A DNA stretch of 64,000 bases from an uncultured Collinsella sp. (GTDB taxonomy: Bacteria > Actinomycetota > Coriobacteriia > Coriobacteriales > Coriobacteriaceae): positions 434,001 to 498,000 of the forward strand of contig CAUDNY010000001.1 in assembly GCA_958450865.1 (NCBI GenBank), given 5' to 3'. Position 1 is the first letter of the stretch. Each line of letters begins with the position of its first letter. Shown here in pieces: positions 32,750 to 40,111 of the stretch. Made by a program: the position numbers and the translations under genes. A model generated the notes under the pieces. It was not told where the DNA came from and did no database searches. It saw only the letters and a program-made list of their open reading frames with translations.

Positions 32750-34368
32750 TGACTGATGTGCGCGAGGCCGCGCAGGACCTGATTGAGTATGCCATCCATC
32801 GATCGATGATCGGACAGGACGATCGCATCTGGGCATACAACACCATTTTGGAGTGCATCGGCGCTACGGGCCCGGCGCTCGATATGGCCTGGGCGCTCCA
32901 GGTTGAGAAACTCTCGCTCTTGCACCCCGATACACTCCCCGACTTTGACCTGGAGGGCACACTTGCTGTGCTTGCCGAGGCCGCCGTTGCCAACGGTACT
33001 GCCGAGGACACGGCATCGGGCCGCGATCGCATCGCCATGCGCATCATGGGCGCGCTCATGCCGAGGCCTTCGGTTGTAAACGAAGAGTTCAATGGACGTA
33101 TGGGCGTCAACGAGCCCCGCGCCGCGACCGACTGGTTCTACGGCCTGTGCTGCGACGCCGGCTACGTGCGCCGGGCCGCCATCGCGCGCAACATCAAATG
33201 GAGCACCCCCACCAACTGGGGCGATCTTGAGATCACCATCAACCTGTCCAAGCCTGAGAAGGACCCGCGCGATATCGCCGCGGCCGGTGCAGCCAAGAAC
33301 ACGGGCGAGAAGTATCCCGCCTGCCAGCTCTGTATCGAGAACGAGGGCTACCCCGGACGCTCCGCCGCAGCCGACGGCGGCGCTCATCCCGCCCGCCAGA
33401 ATCTGCGTGTTATCCCCATCCAGCTCGACGGCGAGCGCTGGGGCTTCCAGTACAGCCCGTACGCGTACTTCAACGAGCACTGCATTGCCATGAGCTCCGA
33501 GCATCGTCCGATGCACGTCGACCGCAAGGGCCTGACCTGCCTGCTCGATTTTGTGGACCTGTTCCCGCATTACTTCATCGGCTCCAACGCCGACCTGCCC
33601 ATCGTGGGCGGCTCGATTCTGTCGCACGACCACTTCCAGGGCGGCGCGCACGAGTTCCCCATGATGCATGCCGCCGAGGTCTCGCAGTTTAGCGTGCCCG
33701 GCTTTGACCAGGTCAGCGGTACCGTGTTACAGTGGCCGCTTTCGGTGCTGCGACTGCGCTCGCACGACCGCGCCCAGCTGCTCGACGCCGCCGAGAAGAT
33801 CATCCTCGCCTGGCGCGAGTGGACCGATGAGTCGGTGGGCGTCATCGCGCACACAGCCGACGGCGTGGCGCACAACACCGTGACGCCCGTCATCCGCCGC
33901 GTCGACTCCCGCGGCAATGCCGGCGGCGAGATTTACGAGGCCTACCTGGCGCTTCGCTGCAACATCACGACCGACGAGCATCCGCTGGGCGTATTCCACC
34001 CGCATGCCGAGTACCACCACATCAAGAAGGAGAACATCGGCCTGATCGAGGTCATGGGCCTGGCCATTCTTCCGCCGCGCTTGGTTCCCGAGCTCGGCGC
34101 TGTCCGCGAGCACTTGCTGGCGGCCAAGGCCGATGCCAGCTACGACCTTGCTGGTGCGCTCGAGGGCGACGACCTTTGCCGCAGCCACGCCGCATGGGCC
34201 AAGGACGTCTTTGCCCGCCGCGCCGACGAGCTTACGGCCGACAACGCCATCGACATCCTGCACGAAGAGGTCGGCGTGGTGTTTGGCCACGTGCTCGACA
34301 ACGCCGGCGTCTTTAAGTGGGACGAAGCCGGCCGCGCCGCCCAACAGCGCTTTATCGACTCGTTGTAA
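32740..34368 (+). CDS. galT: UDP-glucose-hexose-1-phosphate uridylyltransferase (type 2)
   Basis: A 542-residue enzyme of the large, Gram-positive type GalT class, converting galactose 1-phosphate to UDP-galactose. Recognisable segments include the substrate region YFNEHCIAMSSEHRPM near 246-261 and the nucleophile motif GGSILSHDHFQGG with the His-x-His pair near 290. A further conserved segment is GVFHPHAEYHHIKKENIGLIEVMG near 417-440. The first ATG lies ten bases inside galK; a second ATG overlapping the galK stop (TAATG) is an alternative start three codons later. No galE is adjacent. A dispersed hairpin element begins right after the stop, then a strong terminator. Confidence 0.94.
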   Translation: MAVMTDVREAAQDLIEYAIHRSMIGQDDRIWAYNTILECIGATGPALDMAWALQVEKLSLLHPDTLPDFDLEGTLAVLAEAAVANGTAEDTASGRDRIAMRIMGALMPRPSVVNEEFNGRMGVNEPRAATDWFYGLCCDAGYVRRAAIARNIKWSTPTNWGDLEITINLSKPEKDPRDIAAAGAAKNTGEKYPACQLCIENEGYPGRSAAADGGAHPARQNLRVIPIQLDGERWGFQYSPYAYFNEHCIAMSSEHRPMHVDRKGLTCLLDFVDLFPHYFIGSNADLPIVGGSILSHDHFQGGAHEFPMMHAAEVSQFSVPGFDQVSGTVLQWPLSVLRLRSHDRAQLLDAAEKIILAWREWTDESVGVIAHTADGVAHNTVTPVIRRVDSRGNAGGEIYEAYLALRCNITTDEHPLGVFHPHAEYHHIKKENIGLIEVMGLAILPPRLVPELGAVREHLLAAKADASYDLAGALEGDDLCRSHAAWAKDVFARRADELTADNAIDILHEEVGVVFGHVLDNAGVFKWDEAGRAAQQRFIDSL

Positions 34369-34399
34369 TGATCCCTTGGGGACGGAGGAAAACGGATCA
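34369..34399 (+). repeat. Post-stop 31-nt hairpin repeat, copy 1
   Basis: Starting on the base after the galT stop is a TGATCC ... GGATCA hairpin with the fixed loop TTGGGGACGGAGGAAAAC. The same sequence, one base shorter, lies at 52929-52958 over the stop codon of a leftward PTS gene. Confidence 0.75.
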
Positions 34400-34415
34400 T
34401 TTCGTCTTCAAGACA

Positions 34416-34455
34416 ACGGCGCCCGCCGGCAACATCGCCGGCGGGCGCCGTTTTT
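34416..34455 (+). terminator. Terminator of galK-galT
   Basis: ACGGCGCCCGCCGGC and GCCGGCGGGCGCCGT form a perfect 15-bp stem followed by TTTTT. Confidence 0.93.
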
Positions 34456-34459
34456 GAGT

Positions 34460-34530
34460 GTAGTCATTGGGGTCATTCTTAAGGGGCGTTCTTAAACGAC
34501 TAGTCATTAAAGAGCGTCCCCAATGACTAC
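34460..34530. repeat. GTAGTCATTGGGG palindrome, copy 2
   Basis: GTAGTCATTGGGG and CCCCAATGACTAC form the outer stem; inside, GGGGCGTTCTT pairs with AAGAGCGTCCCC. The centre AAACGACTAGTCATTA is almost the complement of the loop in the 8843-8904 copy, so the two belong to one family. Confidence 0.65.
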
Positions 34531-34565
34531 TTGCGACCAAGGCAACGCCGGTGTCTTGGCAACGA

Positions 34566-34710
34566 CAGCGAAAACGCCCCTAAGCGAGCAAGGTGACGTG
34601 AAAGAGGAGGGCATTGACCTTTTGGTCATGCCCGACGATTGAACGTCAGATTGCCGCTTAGGGGCGTTTGCGGCGTCGCGCCGTTACGCGGTTTGGTAAA
34701 ACCGCGTAAC
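34566..34710 (-). repeat. Post-stop structured element, copy C
   Basis: Read leftward, hairpin arms GTTACGCGGTTT and AAACCGCGTAAC with loop TACC begin one base after the lacC stop. They are followed by CGACGCCGC, outer arms AACGCCCCTAAGCG/CGCTTAGGGGCGTT, inner TGACGT/ACGTCA and apical GCATGACC, loop AAAA, GGTCAATGC. The loop pieces TTCAATCGTCGG and CTCCTCTTTCA match copy B, while the apical hairpin matches copy A. Confidence 0.8.
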
Positions 34711-34711
34711 C

Positions 34712-35647
34712 CTACAGTTCAGTCACGACAACACTGTTGTAGATCTCGTCCCAGCGATCCATGACCAGGTGGCCGGTCTTGGGATCCATGGCGTTGAGCT
34801 TGCCGCAGGTATTGGCGGTCTTGAGCACCGTGACGTCGTCGGCACCAGCAGCAATGGCATGCGCAAAGCCTGCGATGGTCGAGTCACCGGAACCCGTCGC
34901 GTTCACAGCCGCAATCGCGGGCGTCTTGGCGCGGAACGCGCGACCCTCATGGAAGCCCACCGAACCGGCAGCGCCCATCGAAACGACAACCCAGGGAATA
35001 CCGGCAAAGCGGCCATCGGCGACAAGCGCCTCGCGCAGGGCATCGACATCATCGGTCGTAAAGGACGTATCCAGCAGGCCGTTAATCTCGGTCAGGTTGG
35101 GCTTTACGAGCTCAGGCTTAGCGTCGGACTCAAGCGCGGCCTCCAGCGATGCACCCGAGGTGTCGAGCAGCACCTTGGCGCCCGCCTCCTCGGCGATCTT
35201 GACGAGCTCGGCATAGTAGCCGGCATCGACACCACGCGGCAGCGAGCCCGAAAGCGTCACAACGTCCGCCTTTGCTGCAAGCTCGGCGAATTTGGCCGTA
35301 AAGGCCTCGAGCTCGGCCGGGGCGATCTGCGGGCCGCTCTCCAAAAGCTCGGTCTGATTGCCCTCGTGCAGGATATTCAGGCAAATGCGCGTCTCACCGG
35401 CGATGGGCACAAAGTCGTTCTTGACGCCATCGGCATCCATAAGCTCAGCCATATAGGCACCCATGTGGCCGCCGAGCAGACCGGTCGCGAGCACGTCGTC
35501 GCCCAGCTGCAGCAGCACACGGCTCACGTTGAGGCCCTTACCGCCAGCAGTCTTTTCGGGCGTCACGCGGTTCACGTCGTCGATGATCAACTTGTCGAGC
35601 TGATAGCGCGTATCAATCGACGGGTTCATGGTAACGGTCAGAATCAT
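34712..35647 (-). CDS. lacC: Tagatose-6-phosphate kinase / 1-phosphofructokinase family (copy 1)
   Basis: A 311-residue PfkB-family sugar kinase. The N-terminus MILTVTMNPSIDTRY, the GGKGLNVSRVL segment near 38-48 and the C-terminal PfkB signature VNATGSGDSTIAGFAHAI near 250 with catalytic Asp are all present. CAGGAGTT before the ATG of MILTV fixes the start. It follows the LacX-like gene on the same strand with a short gap, and lacB/lacA lie just upstream. It should phosphorylate tagatose 6-phosphate to the 1,6-bisphosphate. A close paralogue sits at 55271 beside galactosamine genes. FruK-type activity on fructose 1-phosphate cannot be excluded. Confidence 0.88.
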   Translation of the reverse strand: MILTVTMNPSIDTRYQLDKLIIDDVNRVTPEKTAGGKGLNVSRVLLQLGDDVLATGLLGGHMGAYMAELMDADGVKNDFVPIAGETRICLNILHEGNQTELLESGPQIAPAELEAFTAKFAELAAKADVVTLSGSLPRGVDAGYYAELVKIAEEAGAKVLLDTSGASLEAALESDAKPELVKPNLTEINGLLDTSFTTDDVDALREALVADGRFAGIPWVVVSMGAAGSVGFHEGRAFRAKTPAIAAVNATGSGDSTIAGFAHAIAAGADDVTVLKTANTCGKLNAMDPKTGHLVMDRWDEIYNSVVVTEL

Positions 35648-35703
35648 ATTGAACTCCTGTTTCCGGGGCACGACACGCGCGGCCCCAAACATACGATAGC
35701 TCG

Positions 35704-36585
35704 TTAAAGAATCTCGATCTCAAAGCCGCGGGTAACGGTCTCCCCCGGCTTGGCCACCAGGCAGCCACGCTTGTGCTCCAGAATATCGTCCTCGTCGGAG
35801 CAGGTGGACAGGCCGCCCCACGGTTCCACGGCCACAAAGTCGCCCTCGGGCTTGCTCCACACAATCAGGTACGGCATATCGGGGAACGTCAGGCACACGC
35901 CCTTGTCCTCGGTCTTCTTGGTCAGCGTAACCACGCGGCTCTCGAGCACGTCGAAGATGGTCTCCGCGAAGTCAAAGAGTTCATGGGTAAGCGGCAGGTT
36001 CTGGCCGATCATGGGGTTCTTGCTGCGATGCTCAACATCAATCAGGCCCGTCGAGGGAACGGCAGTACAGAGCTCGGTGGCCTCACGCTGCTCAAAACGA
36101 AGCTCATAATCGTCATAGGACTCGCCCTCGTCGAGCGGGCACTTAAAGCCGGGGTGACCGCCCACAAAGAACGGCATGTCCTCGGTGCCCTCATTGGTCA
36201 CCTCGTACGACACGGCCACCTTTTCCGAATCGATCGTGTAACGAGCAACGATCTTAAACGGATACGGGTACTGCTCGAGCAACTCGGCATGGTCGGCAGA
36301 GCTTAGGCTCAGCGCGACCATGTTGTCGCCCTGCTCCTCGAGCTTCCACTCCTGTTTGCGCGCAAAGCCGTGGCGAGCGAGCTCGACCTCGCGGCCGCCC
36401 ATGGTCATCGCGCGGCCGTCACGAAGGCCACCGCAGATCGGGAAGCAAATGGGTGCCTGGCCCGACCAGACCGAAGGATCGCCCTGCCACAGGTACTCGC
36501 GACCGCTGGCTTTAATCGAAGTGAACGATCCGCCCGCCGTGCTCAGCGCCACACGAATAGAACCGTTATCAAGAACAAACTCCAT
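35704..36585 (-). CDS. lacX: LacX-like aldose 1-epimerase family protein (copy 1)
   Basis: A 293-residue beta-rich protein of the galactose-mutarotase superfamily, LacX branch. CFPICGGLRD near residues 47-56, ARHGFARKQEW near 70-80, and PFFVGGHPGFKCPLDEGESY near 140-160 carry the conserved His residues, and VVEPWGGLSTCSDE-like text near 262 closes the fold. The start follows AAGGGAAGG. It is co-transcribed with lacC. LacX proteins accompany tagatose-6-phosphate operons and presumably interconvert anomers of a sugar or sugar phosphate; the exact substrate is not established. Confidence 0.87.
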   Translation of the reverse strand: MEFVLDNGSIRVALSTAGGSFTSIKASGREYLWQGDPSVWSGQAPICFPICGGLRDGRAMTMGGREVELARHGFARKQEWKLEEQGDNMVALSLSSADHAELLEQYPYPFKIVARYTIDSEKVAVSYEVTNEGTEDMPFFVGGHPGFKCPLDEGESYDDYELRFEQREATELCTAVPSTGLIDVEHRSKNPMIGQNLPLTHELFDFAETIFDVLESRVVTLTKKTEDKGVCLTFPDMPYLIVWSKPEGDFVAVEPWGGLSTCSDEDDILEHKRGCLVAKPGETVTRGFEIEIL

Positions 36586-36808
36586 AGGAGCCTTCCCTTT
36601 CTTACGACAGCCCGCCAAGTCAATAGGGCTGATAGAAAACCGGCCCGCGCCCCCTCACAGAAACGCGAGCCGTCAATTGAAAAGCTGCAGAATGCCGGGT
36701 ACCGCCTGGAGCGAAGCACTCAAGCTCAGCAAGCAAACGTGTTATCGGAGCAGCTAGCCGAATCAGAACGCTTCCCAACAACAGCGGTAACCCTGCTGGT
36801 ACCCCCTA
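36586..36808. other. Leader region of lacX-lacC, no gene
   Basis: No coding region is supportable here. The minus-strand promoter of lacX-lacC probably lies in it (TTGACT and TTGACG sequences are present without a clear minus-10). The short repeat GGTAACCCTGCTGGTACC near 36786 is weakly symmetric. Confidence 0.3.
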
Positions 36809-36959
36809 CGTCAGCGAGCGGCGCTCAGGTGCCCCAGGTCGCCGCGAAAGAGGAGCGACGCGTACTTCATGTACGCGAGCGACGGTTTGAGCGGCGAGAT
36901 GGGGTGCCTGAGCGCCGCGCAGCGTCGACCCGTTACGCGGTTTGGCAAAACCGCGTAAC
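36809..36959 (-). repeat. Post-stop structured element, copy D
   Basis: Read leftward, hairpin arms GTTACGCGGTTT and AAACCGCGTAAC with loop TGCC begin four bases after the lacB stop. They are followed by TCGACGCTGC, then outer arms GGCGCTCAGG/CCTGAGCGCC, inner TCGCCGC/GCGGCGA, apical GCGTAC with loop ATGAA and GTACGC, the loop pieces CAAACCGTCG and CTCCTCTTTC, and the end CGCTGACG. The stem sequences differ from copies A-C but pair just as well. Confidence 0.8.
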
Positions 36960-36963
36960 CTCC

Positions 36964-37488
36964 TTAGTCGTGGTATTCGCCGCGGTCCCACTTCTCGAGG
37001 AACTCGTCAAAGAAGTGCGGGTCGGCCTGAGCCTCGGCGTCGGCCTTATTGCAGGCATCGATCTTGGCGATCAGGGCATCGTGCTCGGGAGTCTTCTCGT
37101 AGGGCTCCTCCAGGAAGGCAAGCATGATATCGGCCATCAGGAACTCGCCGGTGATCTTGCCGCCAAAGCCCACGATGTTGGCGTTGAGCTCGCGACGGGC
37201 ATACAGGGCAGAGGTCATGTCGCGAACCAGGGCGCAGCGGGCGCCGGGAACCTTGTTGACGGCGTTGGTGATGCCGATGCCGGTGCCGCACAGGGCCACG
37301 CCAAAGTCGGCCTTGCCGCTGGCAACAGCCTCGCCCACGGCCTTACCGTAGATGGGATAGTGCGTACGGGTGTGGCTGTAGGTGCCGCAGTCGAGCACCT
37401 TGTAGCCAGCCTGCTCCAGGCGGTCGGCCAGATAGATCTTCTCGTCCGTAACGATATGGTCGCAACCGATTGCGATGGTCTTCTTCAT
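36964..37488 (-). CDS. lacB: Galactose-6-phosphate isomerase, LacB subunit
   Basis: A 174-residue protein of the RpiB/LacA/LacB family. IAIGCDHIVTDEK near residues 5-17, YSHTRTHYPIYGKAVGEAV near 37-55, CGTGIGITNAVNKVPGARC near 67-85 and the C-terminal FFDEFLEKWDRGEYHD are almost identical to LacB of lactose operons in Firmicutes. With LacA it converts galactose 6-phosphate to tagatose 6-phosphate. GAAAGGAC precedes the ATG. It is co-oriented with lacA, which lies 63 bp upstream, and both are likely controlled by the GAACAAA-type operators ahead of lacA. Confidence 0.95.
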   Translation of the reverse strand: MKKTIAIGCDHIVTDEKIYLADRLEQAGYKVLDCGTYSHTRTHYPIYGKAVGEAVASGKADFGVALCGTGIGITNAVNKVPGARCALVRDMTSALYARRELNANIVGFGGKITGEFLMADIMLAFLEEPYEKTPEHDALIAKIDACNKADAEAQADPHFFDEFLEKWDRGEYHD

Positions 37489-37551
37489 CAGAACGTCCTT
37501 TCGTCTGAATTCACAAGTTGAGGTAGAAGTTCGAGTTCTCGGTGGCTCTCG

Positions 37552-37980
37552 TTAGGCCATCTTGTTGAGCATGTCGACACGGATCTGGTGACGGCCGCCG
37601 GCGTACTGGGCGCGCAGGAACTCGCGGGCGATCTTCTTGGCGACCTCGGTGCCCACAACGCCCGGGCCCATGGTGACCATGCGCGAGCCGTTGTGCTCGC
37701 GGGTCATGTAGGCGGAACGCTCGTCGGAAATGTTGGCGACGACCATGCCCTTGATCTTGACGGCGGCCATATAGGAGCCGACGCCGTACTTATCGAATGC
37801 GAAGCCCTGGGAATCCTTGTGCTCCAGCAGGTCCTTGGCAACGGCGGTCGCGGAATCGACAAAGTCCGCGGCAGGGGTCTCGGAATAGTCGACGACCTCG
37901 TGACCGTCGGCGATGAGCATCTCCTTGATGGACTCCTTCATCGACATACCGTCGGCATCGGAAGCGATTACAACCCTCAT
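37552..37980 (-). CDS. lacA: Galactose-6-phosphate isomerase, LacA subunit
   Basis: A 142-residue partner of LacB. DFVDSATAVAKDLL near 39-52, VGSYMAAVKIKGMVVANISDE near 67-87, SAYMTREHNGSRMVTMGPGVVG near 89-110, and the C-terminal GGRHQIRVDMLNKM match LacA subunits. CAAGGAGG sits before the ATG. It is the first gene of the lacA-lacB transcript. Upstream are two GAACA-type palindromes and a CCGTTCACGG motif, indicating control by a LacR-like protein plus a second regulator. Confidence 0.94.
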   Translation of the reverse strand: MRVVIASDADGMSMKESIKEMLIADGHEVVDYSETPAADFVDSATAVAKDLLEHKDSQGFAFDKYGVGSYMAAVKIKGMVVANISDERSAYMTREHNGSRMVTMGPGVVGTEVAKKIAREFLRAQYAGGRHQIRVDMLNKMA

Positions 37981-38074
37981 GACATCCTCCTTGAGAGATA
38001 CGCAGGTGCGTAGTTTCTGTTTGGAAGTGTTGAATCGCGTTCAGGTCCGGGCATCTGAATGTGCGGTTCTTCAC

Positions 38075-38150
38075 TGTTCGTGTTTATTTGAACACATTCG
38101 AACATCAACTGCAAGAATTATTTGTTTATCTTTGTTCTTTTTTGAACAAA
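38075..38150. promoter_or_regulatory. LacR-type operators upstream of lacA
   Basis: TGTTC and GAACA (38075-38094, ten-base spacer) and the perfect TTTGTTC/GAACAAA palindrome (38131-38150, spacer TTTTTT) lie 95-170 bp before lacA. The half site GAACA is also found before lacF (40067), at 46183 and before the LacR-like gene itself near 51421. Confidence 0.55.
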
Positions 38151-38151
38151 T

Positions 38152-38162
38152 ACCGTTCACGG
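38152..38162. promoter_or_regulatory. ACCGTTCACGG motif upstream of lacA
   Basis: An exact copy of the 11-base motif, one base from the TTTGTTC palindrome. Confidence 0.45.
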
Positions 38163-38220
38163 ATGATTGCCGACCGTCTGGACCCGACGCGGACGTAGCG
38201 ACCGCGTATTCAACAAACAA

Positions 38221-38253
38221 AAGGGCGGCCGAGAACGTGTCTCGGCCGCCCTT
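38221..38253 (-). terminator. Terminator of the membrane-protein gene
   Basis: AAGGGCGGCCGAGA and TCTCGGCCGCCCTT form a perfect 14-bp stem; on the minus strand it is followed by TTGTTTG. Confidence 0.88.
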
Positions 38254-38287
38254 CTTACAGTTGATCTTCCAAAGAACGCTTTGCCGC

Positions 38288-39301
38288 CTACTCAGACTGC
38301 CTGCCCTTCTTGGCGTGCTTGGACGGAGCACTCAGAAAGCGGCCCGTCAAATAGTTCGCCGGGCCGGAAATATCAATCCCCAGTAGCGTGTGTCCCAGCC
38401 ACAGAAACGCCGCGAGCACCAGCAGCGGGATAACGCACGAGGTCACGATCATCACAATGACGCCTTCGATGAGATCGGTCACTTGCTGCACAATTTCATC
38501 GGTCATCTGCTTGGCGCCGCTGGTCACCGACGTGACGAGGCCCGAGGCACCGTCGGCAAGCTGCTCGAGCACGCTCTTGGACTCTGCGGACTCGGTCTTT
38601 TTCTTGCTTGTTTTGGAGCTATCGCTATTTGCCGCACCCGCAGCGTCGGCCGCCTTTTGCTCGGCCGCCTCGATGCTAACGCGATACGTTTCGTCGACCT
38701 TCTGCGACACCCAAACGCTTGCAGGCACCAACGCCATGCCAATTATGGCGACCACCAGCACACGCGTTGCCACGCGGCGAATGACCGCGCTCGTGCTCCA
38801 GCGTCCGTGAATGCCAAGCGACACCGCGAAGAGTACGAGCGAGAACGGAATCAGGATGCCCAGCCCGACCGACCATAAAATGGTCAGCAGATATTTTTCG
38901 AGGTAGAGCACGGCAAGCACGATACCCAAGTTTCCCGAAAGCTGCGCGAGCTGCTCGGCAACTGGCGTTCCCGTATCGCCCGGCAGCGCAGTGATACCCG
39001 CAGATAGGGCGACGCACGAGGTTGTGAGCGCCAAAACATTGCCCTTCTTTTGATCGATGACCTCGATGGTGGAGTCCCAAGTCTTGGTATCGGCAAAATG
39101 CGGACGAGCTACAAAGCCCGACAACAGCGCCAGTACCACGAGCGCAACGATAAAGCCAATCTGCAGCTTTTTGTTTGCGCACACGACATCGGACAGGCTG
39201 GGCTGCAGCTCGGTTACCGTCGTATGCTCGGTTATCTGGACAGGACGCCCATGAGCCATCTCGCGCGCATCTGTCTTTTGAATCAATCCGTTGTCCGGCA
39301 T
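38288..39301 (-). CDS. Membrane protein of unknown function
   Basis: Not recognised. A 337-residue protein with a cytoplasmic N-terminal tail (about 45 residues), one helix near 47-65, an extracytoplasmic stretch, helices near 125-150 and 165-190, then a charged, Ser/Lys-rich segment (SSKTSKKKTESAESKS near 228-243). A final helix pair lies near 265-305. GAGGAGGTG before the ATG fixes the start. It has its own terminator and lies between lacA and lacF, interrupting the lactose genes, but nothing shows a link to sugar use. Confidence 0.75.
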   Translation of the reverse strand: MPDNGLIQKTDAREMAHGRPVQITEHTTVTELQPSLSDVVCANKKLQIGFIVALVVLALLSGFVARPHFADTKTWDSTIEVIDQKKGNVLALTTSCVALSAGITALPGDTGTPVAEQLAQLSGNLGIVLAVLYLEKYLLTILWSVGLGILIPFSLVLFAVSLGIHGRWSTSAVIRRVATRVLVVAIIGMALVPASVWVSQKVDETYRVSIEAAEQKAADAAGAANSDSSKTSKKKTESAESKSVLEQLADGASGLVTSVTSGAKQMTDEIVQQVTDLIEGVIVMIVTSCVIPLLVLAAFLWLGHTLLGIDISGPANYLTGRFLSAPSKHAKKGRQSE

Positions 39302-39418
39302 TTGGACACCTCCTCAGTCCGGGGCTTAATGCGAAAGAAAGTATACCCACCGAGCAAAAATCGAACGGGAGGACGAACGAAGCGCACCAAGACTGTCCCC
39401 AATGACTATCTCCGGATG

Positions 39419-39485
39419 AGTTGCGGTGGAATAGGGATTGTTTTGCGCCCGCCGGCCCCTATTCAGTCCCCATTTCACCGCAACT
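39419..39485. repeat. Imperfect long hairpin
   Basis: AGTTGCGGTG and CACCGCAACT are the ends of a hairpin. Inside, GAATAGGG can pair with CCCTATTC or, alternatively, the stem can continue into CCCCATTT. A half copy of the GTAGTC palindrome family (GTCCCCAATGACTA) lies just upstream at about 39395. Confidence 0.5.
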
Positions 39486-39500
39486 TGGAGGAGGACAGAA

Positions 39501-39531
39501 AAAGCCCTGCCGCGGGTAGCGGCAGAGCTTT
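39501..39531 (-). terminator. Terminator of lacF
   Basis: AAAGCCCTGCCGC and GCGGCAGAGCTTT form the stem; the minus strand continues with TTTTCTG. Confidence 0.85.
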
Positions 39532-39559
39532 TGGAAGGGGACTTGGTTGTGAGGGCTCG

Positions 39560-39898
39560 TTAGGCGAGCTTGGCCTCGAGCTCGGCGATGCGCTTGTAGG
39601 CATCGATGGTAAAGCGGGTCTGCTTCTCCAGAATCATAGTGGTCATGAGAGTGTCCTGAGCGTGAGCCATGATGAAGGTCATCTCCATCTCGCCGCCGCC
39701 GGCCTCCTGCGAAAGCAGTTTGGTCTGCGTGTCGTGGGCACCGATGAGCGCATCGCTGGCATCCTTGTGCAGCTGTTCGGCCTTCTCAAAGTCACCCTCG
39801 CGAGCAGCATCGAGCGCTGCAAGCAGATCGGTCTGGGCGTCACCTGCGTATGCGACGATCTCGAATCCAACCATCGAGATTTCTTCTTTGGTTGCCAT
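39560..39898 (-). CDS. lacF: PTS lactose/cellobiose-family IIA component
   Basis: A 112-residue all-helical IIA protein. The phosphorylated His79 is in MAHAQDTLM, with Asp82 as the expected metal ligand of the trimer. The N-terminal GFEIVAYAGDAQTDLL is also typical. GAAAGGAAC precedes the ATG. It receives phosphate from HPr and passes it to the IIB domain of a LacE-type transporter. It is the only IIA of this family here, so it probably serves both LacE copies (41474 and 46375). LacR-like half sites and the CCGTTCACGG motif lie upstream. Confidence 0.94.
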   Translation of the reverse strand: MATKEEISMVGFEIVAYAGDAQTDLLAALDAAREGDFEKAEQLHKDASDALIGAHDTQTKLLSQEAGGGEMEMTFIMAHAQDTLMTTMILEKQTRFTIDAYKRIAELEAKLA

Positions 39899-40041
39899 AT
39901 TGCGTTCCTTTCACATATGAACCAATGGAGAGCATCGCGTCCGGGCATACGCGCTGCGTTGTGTATGACAGAAACAATAACATTCAAACAAAAAAGAACA
40001 GCTCAAAACGTAATTTCAAACTATGAACGGTCACTTTTCGC

Positions 40042-40052
40042 CCGTGAACGGT
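40042..40052. promoter_or_regulatory. CCGTGAACGGT motif upstream of lacF
   Basis: A reverse-orientation exact copy of ACCGTTCACGG in the lacF control region, with a second partial copy GAACGGTCAC just before it. GAACAATATCGA (40067-40078), repeated at 46183-46194, lies beside it. Confidence 0.45.
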
Positions 40053-40111
40053 TTTTAAACCAATCTGAACAATATCGAACACAATTAGCGGCAACCCAAA
40101 CAGGGCCGCAC

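Noticed and set aside
36688..36808. Possible sixth copy of the post-stop structured element upstream of copy D
   Set aside because: No matching stem or loop motifs could be found beyond the CGTCAGCG end of copy D.
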